From Zeus faber (taxonomy: Eukaryota > Chordata > Actinopteri > Zeiformes > Zeidae), in NCBI GenBank assembly GCA_960531495.1, contig OY482864.1, forward strand, positions 6,790,416-6,854,415: a stretch of DNA of 64,000 nt, in the 5' to 3' direction. The translations under genes and the position numbers were made by a program. Shown here piece after piece: positions 56,873 through 64,000 of the stretch. Under the pieces are notes generated by a model. That model had not been told where the DNA came from. It saw only the letters and a list, made by a program, of their open reading frames with translations, and did not search any database. Positions within the stretch are counted from its first letter, which is position 1, and every line of letters begins with the position of its first letter.

Positions 56873-58188
56873 TATAAGACATGTAGGGCCTGATATTTTA
56901 GATGAGTGATTCTATTAAACTGCTGCATAACTGTACATTTCTCACCATAAGCACTTTGAAAGGCCTTACATCATCAGATGGTTTTGGTTGTTTTTTTTAA
57001 GCTTTTATTTTTTTTAATCATTTTTATTCAGACACAGTAGGCTATAGATGAGTAGAGGTGACTGTTCAAATTAATACTAACAACACAAACAATAATACTA
57101 CAACGACCAATAGTAAAAATCCTAATATTGGGAAGTGTTTTGCAAAAACAATATGTTAATGTAAACATTTTATCATGTAGTATGTTCAGAAATATTGCAA
57201 GCATGCAGTAAGGGTCAAATAAACTGCACAAAAATACAAATGAAATATTGAGCATCTGCTTCCACTTCGTCACTTCCCAGTTACCTTGATTCTGAGTCAC
57301 AGTGATTTGTGCTTTCGTGTCTCGCTGTGTCATTTCTACTGGCTGTAGCAGCAGGATTTGCTGGCTTTTCGATGCTCTGGCCACGTTTAGACTCACATCC
57401 AGTGGGCCGTGGTGCCACAAGCCACGATCCACTCACTGCGGGAGACCCTGGGAGCTTGGGAAACATGCTGCATCGCTTACACGGTTTAATAAACTGTCGC
57501 TTCCCACGTCTCCAGCGTTTAAAACTGAGACAAAACACATTTTTTCAACTAAGTAAAAACATTCACGCCACATAGGATACACAAAGGACCGGTCACAAGT
57601 TCCATGACATACTATCTTTTCTATAACATTTCTAAATAAATATCACGTTTTTCAGCTTGATGACCAATGTGGTCTGACTTAAACATGAAGGCCAATAAAA
57701 AACAATAATGTAAAAAAGCAAACGACAAATTGATACAAAGTAAGTAGAAACTGCAAATTATGATTTTAAGGAAAACAGTCGGCTAGACTGATATATAAAC
57801 ATATAAAATATTAGTTTGGCTAATTATGACATTAAAATAATTATTACAATTTAAAATAATTATTAGGATCACTGCCGTGGAAGCTGCTGTGTGCTATTCC
57901 CAATTCAACCACCGGGTGGCAAACTGGGGATGTCATTCCATCTTTGCTGAGATTAGGCAAATGCAGCTGGTCAGTACAGTGGTACCACAAGAGTACTGAT
58001 ATGACATTTAAAAAGTTTTTTTTCTGATTAAGGTTCAAAGTCATATTTTAGTTCATATCTAAAGGATTTTTGATTTCAAATGACACCTTTCCAAGCTCCG
58101 GCACAGTGCCAGAGGTCATTGATGGACCAGACAGCACATTTTGCAATTTTTAACCGATGTGACACAGAGCCGCAGTTTGACTCCATGC

Positions 58189-58418
58189 CTAGGGCCCGGT
58201 GGGCGGGCTCGGCGGGGGCTTGGCCTTGTGGGCGGCTATGAGGAGCAGCAGGCCAGAGAGGAGCTCCAGACCGTAGGAGAGCCAGGCCATCGCCAGAGAC
58301 CAGCCGAAGGAGGTGCTGACCTGGGCCAGAACCTCCGCCCCCACCTGCTTCTCCGTCTCAACTAGAGCCTCGTACGAGTAGATGATGTACAGGCTCACGC
58401 CGCACAGAGTCAGCAGAC
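58189..58418 (-). CDS. TMEM114/TMEM235-like membrane protein, last exon
   Basis: A minus-strand exon preceded by a pyrimidine-rich AG acceptor and ending in TAG encodes about 76 residues: a hydrophobic segment GLLTLCGVSLYIIYS, a loop, STSFGWSLAMAWLSYGLELLSG and a second hydrophobic segment, then a short Lys/Pro tail. SFGWSLA..W.S and the YI.YS segment match the last two membrane passes of human TMEM114, a claudin-family (PMP22-like) membrane protein; the paralogue TMEM235 is the alternative. The first residue is split by the intron. Upstream exons should lie at higher coordinates; I did not find them before 64000, so they may be beyond the window. The LINE at 59.7-63.0 kb would then be in an intron. 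Confidence 0.7.
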
Positions 58419-58560
58419 CTGGAGTGGAGAGAGACAAAGACGGGTTTGGGGGCATCGTCAAATCGTCCCTGTAGTGGATTTGTATTTGTCTTGCATTATT
58501 TTTACATTACATTTACATTATGCATAACACATAGATACAAAATACACAAGATAAACATAA

Positions 58561-58577
58561 ATGTGTGTGTGTGTGTG

Positions 58578-58643
<66 letters not shown>
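58561..58643. repeat. (GT)n(GA)n compound microsatellite
   Basis: About ten GT units followed by about thirty uninterrupted GA units. Confidence 0.95.
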
Positions 58644-58645
<2 letters not shown>

Positions 58646-59143
58646 CGTGCAAACCCATAAAACACATAATAAAAAGGGGCACATGTAACCCAATGAGAGT
58701 TTTAGGCTTTATCCAAATACCTATTCGACTGTTTAATGGCTGGTGGAAAAAACCACCAAGCATGTAGCTAAGAGAGAACAATTCCAATCTTCTCTCTGAG
58801 AGGCATTATCATGGAGACAATTAGCAGGGAATTGGTAATTATGAGAGACAAATCTAGCTTAGGGAAATAAAAAAAACGAAAACCTTATAACCCCTACACT
58901 CCCTCTAAGTAGAGCACACGTTTCTTCTTATGAAGCGAAATGTAAAGTGTTAGTGACATTAACTCTGTGGGTACCTGTTCCTGCATCTTTCTATTGAATG
59001 TTCTATGTAGAGTAGCAGACAGTAAGGCATAGTGTATGTCTCTCTCTCTCTCTCTCTCACACACATAGGCACACACGATGTATGAGGTTGAAGTGAGGCA
59101 TGACTGCAGAAAGGGAAAACTGGAAACCGATGAAAGCATGTCG

Positions 59144-59222
59144 AGTCAAGTCAAACTTTATTTGTAAAGCGTATTTCATGCCATGGCAACACAATGCGCT
59201 TTACAGAGAAATACAATCAATA
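59144..59222 (-). repeat. LINE 3'-end-like dispersed repeat, copy 2
   Basis: Matches 13985-14075: AGTCAAGTCAAACTTTATTT, then CAACACAATGCGCTTTA, then AGAAATACAATCAA. Confidence 0.55.
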
Positions 59223-59271
59223 GAAAATATATAAAATGTCTGTGCAACCATAACAACAGTCAGTGCAACGT

Positions 59272-59310
<39 letters not shown>

Positions 59311-59320
59311 CACACGCACG

Positions 59321-59355
<35 letters not shown>
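59272..59355. repeat. (CGCA)n(CA)n microsatellite
   Basis: Tetranucleotide ACGC repeats grading into CA repeats. Confidence 0.95.
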
Positions 59356-59358
<3 letters not shown>

Positions 59359-59394
59359 GGAGCATCAAGTTTAAAAACCCTGTGACACACTCAG

Positions 59395-59532
59395 TCAGGA
59401 TGGGAGCCCTGTGTCATGACATGTTTCATCTGCTCCTGGCTAATTCCACCTAGCCTCCTCTCTACGAATAAACTGGTGGTAACAACCACCCGTCGTCTGT
59501 GTCTCTGTGCCGGAGGTCCCTGAAAACGCCAC
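59395..59532 (+). mobile_element. LTR remnant, family B copy 2
   Basis: Carries CATCTGCTCC, AATAAAC and GTCGTCTGTGTCTCTGTG in the same order as 21930-22015, and ends CGCCAC before TGGGTGGCG. It is shorter and more degraded, with no element body following it. Confidence 0.5.
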
Positions 59533-59684
59533 TTGGGTGGCGTATGGTGGCGAAACTGCCACAGAGGGATAGTTAAAAGACCACTGCCTGTGGATCTGAG
59601 AGTTCTTGCTGCTTCATGTGTAATGAGCATTTCTTTAATACACTGAGGTGCAAGGTAAATCTAGCACAAGCCAGTGTATCATCA

Positions 59685-60457
59685 GTGCCTGTCCCAAGCC
59701 CGGATGAATAGAGAGGGTTGCGTCAGGAAAGGCATCCGGCGTAAAAAACCATGCCAAATCAAACATGCAGACAACCAATCTGATTTCCGTACCGGATCAG
59801 TCGAGGCCCGGCTTAACAACGACCGCCACTGGTGCCGTTAGCCAACAGGGTGCCAGTGGAAATTGTGCTACTGTCGTCCGAAGAAGAAGAAGAGGGGGAA
59901 GGCCTGTCCGGAGACAGCAGGAGAGGAAGAAGGGTAGGAGAGTAGAGTAGGAACTTTGAACGTTGGCACTATGAAGGGTAACGAGAGAGAGCTGGCTGAC
60001 ATGATGGAGAGAAGGAAGGTAGATGTACTATGTGTACAAGAGACCAGGTGGAAGGGGAGTAAGGCCAGGAGTAACGGAGCCGGGTACAAACTGTTCTACC
60101 ATGGAGTGGATGGCAGGAGAAATGGGGTCGGGATAGTCTTGAAGGAAGAATATGTCAAGAGTGTTTAGGAGGTGACGAGAGTGTCGGACAGAGTGATGAG
60201 CATGAAGCTGGAAATTGACGGGGTGATAATGAATGTGCTCAGTGCATATGCTCCCCAAGTTGGGTGTGAGATGGAGGAGAAATAATAATTCTTGAGTGAG
60301 TTGGATGTAGTGGTGGAGAGCGTCCCCAAGAGAGAGAGGGCGGTCGTTGAAGCAGATCTCAATGGGCACGTTGGCCAAGGGATCAGAGACATAGGCGATG
60401 AGAAGGTGATTGGTAGATAGAAGAATCTTTAATCGTCACGCCACACTACAACACATG

Positions 60458-60493
<36 letters not shown>

Positions 60494-62965
60494 CTTTGGA
60501 GGCTGGCTGGTGAAATGAGGCCTCTGCATTTGACCCATCCTGGCTTGTCCTTCCTCCGGGGGGGCAGCCAGGAGCAGCGGGCAGCATTGAACGACGCGCC
60601 CGGGGAATGTGGAAGGACAGATGGTGGTGGATTTTGCCAAAAGGATGGAATTGGCTGTTGTGAATACGTATTTCAAAAAGAGGGAGGAACACAGGGTGAC
60701 ATACAAGAGTAGAGGAAGGTGCACACAGGTGGACCACATCTTATGCAGGAGGTGCAATCTGAAAGAGATCAGTGACTGCAAAGCGGTGGTAGCTGAGTGT
60801 GTTGTTAGGCAGCATCGGATGGTGGTCTGTAGGATGACTCTGGAGGCCAAGAAGAGGAAGAGAGTGAAAGAAGAGCCAAAGATAAAATGGTGGAAGTTGA
60901 AAAAGGGGGAGTGTTGCATGCAATTTAGGGAAGAGGTAAGGCAGGCAATAGGTGGGAATGAACGGTTACCAGATGACTGGAAAACAACTGCAGAAGTGGT
61001 GACGGAGACGGCCAAGAAGGTACTCTGTGTATCATGCGGGAAGAGGAAGGAAGACAAAGACTCTTGGTGGTGGAATGAGGAAGCACAGGAGAGCATAGAG
61101 CAGAATAGGTTGGTGAAGAAGAAATGGGATAGTCAGAGAGATAAAGAAAGTAGACAGGAGTACAAGCTGATGCAGCGCAAGACAAAGAGAGAAGTGGCAA
61201 AGGCAAAGGAAAAGGCATACGACGAGTTGTATGAGAGGTTGGACAGTAAGGAAGCAGAAAAGGACTTGCACTGATTGGCAAGACAAAGGGACCAAGCTGG
61301 GAAGGATGTCGAGCAGGTTAGGGTGATGAAGGATAATGATGGGAATGTGCTGACTAGTGAGGAGAGTGTGCTGAGAAGGTGGAAGGAGTACTTTGAGGAA
61401 TTGATGAATGAAGAAAATGAGAGGGAGAGAAGAGTGGATGATGTGGGGATAGTGGATCAAGAAGTGCAGCAAATTAGCAAGGATGAGGTGAGAACAGCAT
61501 TAAAGAAGATGAAGAATGGAAAGGCAGTTGGCCCGGATGACATACCTGGGGAAGCATGGAAATGTTAAGGTGAGATGGCAGTGGCGTTCCTAACGAGACT
61601 GTTTAACACCATCCTGGAAAGGGAGAGGATGCCAGAGAAGTGGAGAAGAAGTGTACTGGTAGCCATCTTCAAGAATGAGGGAGACGTACAGAGCTGTTGT
61701 AACTACAGGGGAATAAAGTTGATCAGCCACAGCATGAAGCTGTGGGAAAGGGTAGTGGAGGCTAGGTTAAGAGGAGAGGTGGGATCAGCGAGCAGCAGTA
61801 TAGTTTCATGCCAGGAAAGAGTACTATAGATGCAATGTTTGCTTTAAGAATGCTGATGGAAAAGAACAGGGAAGGACAGAGGGAGTTGCACTGCGTCTTT
61901 GTGGATTTAGAGAAAGCATATGATATGGTACCGAGAGAGGAAGTGTGGTATTGCATGAGGCAGTCGGGGGATGTACGGATGAAGCACTGGTACAGGATAT
62001 GGATGAGGGCAGTCAGACAGTAGTAAGGTGTGCATTAGGCGTGATGAAAGCATTCAAAGTGAAGGTGGGATCGCATCAAGGATCAGCTCTGAGCCCTTTC
62101 TTATTTGCAATGGTGATGGACAGGTTCACAGATGAAATCAGGCAGGAGACTAGGTGGACTATGATGTTCAGGGATGACATTGTGATCTGTAGCGAGAGTA
62201 GGGAGCAGGTTTAGGAGAGCTTGGAGAAGTGGAGGCAGGTTTTAGAGAGAAGAGGAATGAAAGTCAGCAGGAGTAAGACAGAATACATGTGCCTGAATGG
62301 GAGAGAGGACGGCGAAAAGCTGAGAATGAAAGGAGTGGAGGTTGAGAAGGCGGATGAGTTCAAGTACTTGGGGTCAACCATCCAAAGCAGCGGAGAGTGC
62401 GGGAGAGAGAAGTAGAGAGAACAGGCAGGGTGGAGTGGGTGGAGAAGAGTGTCTGGAGTGATCTGTGACAGAAGGGTCCCAGCAAGAGTGAAGGGGAAGG
62501 TCTACAGGACAGTAGTGAGACCAGCTATGTTGTACGGTTTAGAGGCGGTGGCACTGACAAAAAGGTAGGTGGCTGAACTGGAGGTGGCAGAGTTGAGGAT
62601 GTTGAGATTTTCATTGGGAGTGACAAGGACGGACAGGATTAAGAATGAGCACATTAGAGGGACAGCTCAGGTTGGACAGTTTGGTGGAAAAGTGGGAGAG
62701 GCGAGATTGAGATGGTTTGGACACGTGTGTAGGAGAGATGAGTTACATTGGGAGAAGGATGCTGAGGATGGAGCTGCCAGGCAAGAGGAAAAGAGGAAGG
62801 CCAAAGAGAAGTTTTTTGGATGTGGTGAGGGAGGACATGCAGGCGGTTGGTGTAAGGGAGGAAGATGCGCAGAACAGAAGGTATTGGAGGCAGATGATCC
62901 GCTGTGGCGACCCCTAACGGGAGCAGCCGAAAGAAGAGGAAGAAGACTGAGGTGCAAGGCCGTTT
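59685..62965 (+). mobile_element. RTE-type LINE, degenerate
   Basis: Plus-strand pieces read, in order, as an AP-like endonuclease (VDVLCVQETRWKG at 60020-60060, then SAYAPQVGC near 60240), the endonuclease-to-reverse-transcriptase linker, reverse transcriptase (GKAVGPDDIPGEAW near 61520, FVDLEKAYDMVP near 61895, HQGSALSPFLFA near 62075 and a mutated FRDD catalytic box near 62167) and the C-terminal domain (LRWFGHVCRR). The end, TGTGGCGACCCCTAACGGGA with AAGAAGAGG repeats, is characteristic of this fish RTE family. Several stops and frameshifts, and an insertion at 60420-60605, make it inactive. Confidence 0.85.
60420..60605 (+). repeat. Repeat inserted in the LINE endonuclease region
   Basis: AGAATCTTTAATCGTCACG, a CA tract, TTTGACCCATCC and a GGGCAGC..CGCCCGGGG end form a known type of fish repeat. 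It replaces a few codons of the LINE, whose similarity resumes at EGQMVVDFAKRM. Confidence 0.6.
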
Positions 62966-63433
62966 AGAGCTACATATACAAGTAGCAGAATCTTAAAATC
63001 AAGCCTAGTTCTAACAGGGAACATGACCATAAATATCTCTCAACAGATATCTCATATAGTTCCCAGAGAAGTGGGAGAAGGTCTCTGTGGTGGGGGTGGG
63101 TGTGGGGGGGGGGCTGGGACTCGGCCAGGTCGGATAGCGCACGGCCTCCCTGGATGACACAAGTCCAATCTAATTCAAGGCTTGATTCCATTTCACCGGT
63201 CGCCATGTGCTGCGGATTAAAGATGTGGGCACAAAGGGGCTCGTTGGACCGCTCGTCGACATGGCACAAAGCTTACTTTGTGCTGCTAATCAGATGTTCG
63301 GAGGGGACAGGGAGAGGCAAGCAGGACACGGCTCATTGTCATATGCTCAAAGTTAAATTTGTCTCAGGGGCCCACGTGTCGATCTGGCGCACAGGAGGAC
63401 TCACATCTTCAAAACATCTTCAAAACTTCACAA

Positions 63434-63468
63434 CTGCCTCTCGATCAATTTAATTGATCGAGAGGCAG
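63434..63468. repeat. 35-nt near-perfect palindrome
   Basis: Arms of 17 bp (CTGCCTCTCGATCAATT and its exact inverse) with a single T between them. Confidence 0.92.
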
Positions 63469-63504
63469 CGGACCCCAACCGGCGGGTTCCCGATGACAAA
63501 CCTT

Positions 63505-63795
63505 GGGTTCGTGGGTCCAGTTTGAGTGGATTTTCCGACAACGCGCTTTTATTATGAAAACAAATCAGGAACATCTCCCAAGTCACAACATCATACGGTT
63601 GTCGTTAGGTCGAATTAAACAAGTTATTTGTGCGTTATATGACCGCGTTACCGGTAGGGTCCTCATTGAAAAACTTTGTGTCGTAGGTCCATTTCGAGTG
63701 GATATTTAGACGCGTGAAGAATGAACAAACCATTCCCGAATATCTCACAGGTCACGACATCATATTGTCATTGGTAGGTAGATTTAAACTCAAGT
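63505..63795. repeat. Imperfect direct duplication, about 170-bp period
   Basis: The first unit has GGGTCCAGTTTGAGTGGAT, AACATCTCCCAAGTCACAAC and TAGGTCGAATTAAAC; the second has AGGTCCATTTCGAGTGGAT, ATATCTCACAGGTCACGAC and TAGGTAGATTTAAAC in the same order. Confidence 0.75.
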
Positions 63796-64000
63796 TCACA
63801 CTTTAATTCAAAGGAGTGGAAGAACCAGAGTCAAAGGAACCGAGCAGTGGGACGGCGAGGCCACGATTAGCACCCTGGGAATTAAAAGGAGCCCGAGAGA
63901 CACGCCACCTGCCTCCCACTTACAACTTAACAGGAATTGTCATTTTCATTTTGGCAATGAATCCACCACAAATGCATACGATTCAAGCTTTTCCAGCTCT

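Larger units (their letters stand above)
54331..58188. other. Intergenic region, mosmo to tmem114-like gene
   Basis: Contains the inverted dispersed repeat (55800-56165), the third TA-flanked element (56329-56872) and AT-rich stretches. No gene is supported. A minus-strand frame at 57538-57281 is basic and Pro/Ser-rich but matches no family I know. Confidence 0.55.
62966..64000. other. Right flank of the window
   Basis: No gene recognised. It contains a 35-nt palindrome (63434-63468) and an imperfect direct duplication (63505-63630 and 63675-63795). Confidence 0.55.

Noticed and set aside
57281-57575. Possible gene in overlapping frames on both strands
   Set aside because: Neither the basic minus-strand frame nor the plus-strand frame shows a known domain, and no matching exons flank it.

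Overview
The window is vertebrate nuclear DNA, almost certainly from a teleost fish. Genes are split by GT-AG introns, the proteins are near-identical to vertebrate orthologues, and the intervening DNA is full of fish-type repeats: tRNA-derived SINEs with a V-SINE-like tail, RTE- and L2-like LINEs, LTR remnants, short inverted-repeat elements, and long CA, TA, GA and CAG tracts. There is no operon-style or prokaryotic feature.

Five complete protein-coding genes and one terminal exon could be assembled exon by exon. In order: a rac1-type small GTPase (+, 6 coding exons, 2530-6158); crym, mu-crystallin/ketimine reductase (-, 8 exons, 25958-8257); snu13, the 15.5K kink-turn RNA-binding protein (-, 3 exons, 30405-28545); uqcrc2, core protein 2 of respiratory complex III (+, 14 exons, 31859-43066); mosmo, modulator of Smoothened (+, 3 exons, 44416-53762); and the last exon of a TMEM114/TMEM235-like claudin-family membrane protein (-, 58418-58189). 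rac1 and crym converge tail to tail with polyadenylation signals about 150 bp apart. snu13 and uqcrc2 are head to head. uqcrc2 and mosmo are in tandem. From general knowledge, CRYM, UQCRC2 and MOSMO also lie on human 16p12, so that block looks like conserved synteny; RAC1 and SNU13 are elsewhere in human. The genes serve unrelated cell functions and do not form one pathway.

Most non-coding mass is in crym intron 2 (11758-25554, about 13.8 kb). It holds a Ty3/gypsy polymerase fragment split by a solo LTR with a 4-bp target duplication, a CAG/CAA-rich tract of about 0.8 kb, an L2-like LINE with a V-SINE inserted in it, a LINE 3' end, several LTR remnants and two copies of a TA-flanked inverted-repeat element. 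mosmo introns carry triplet repeats, a perfect hairpin and a 42-bp minisatellite. The right end (59.7-63.0 kb) is a decayed RTE-type LINE, followed by a 35-nt palindrome and an imperfect duplication.

I found no sign of a new multi-gene system. The most interesting items are nested transposon insertions with readable target duplications, an unassigned TIR element present three times, the in-frame minisatellite, regulatory motifs in the head-to-head and mosmo promoters, and an unusual Rac C-terminus. All calls come from reading the sequence and from memory of protein families; no alignment or database search was run.
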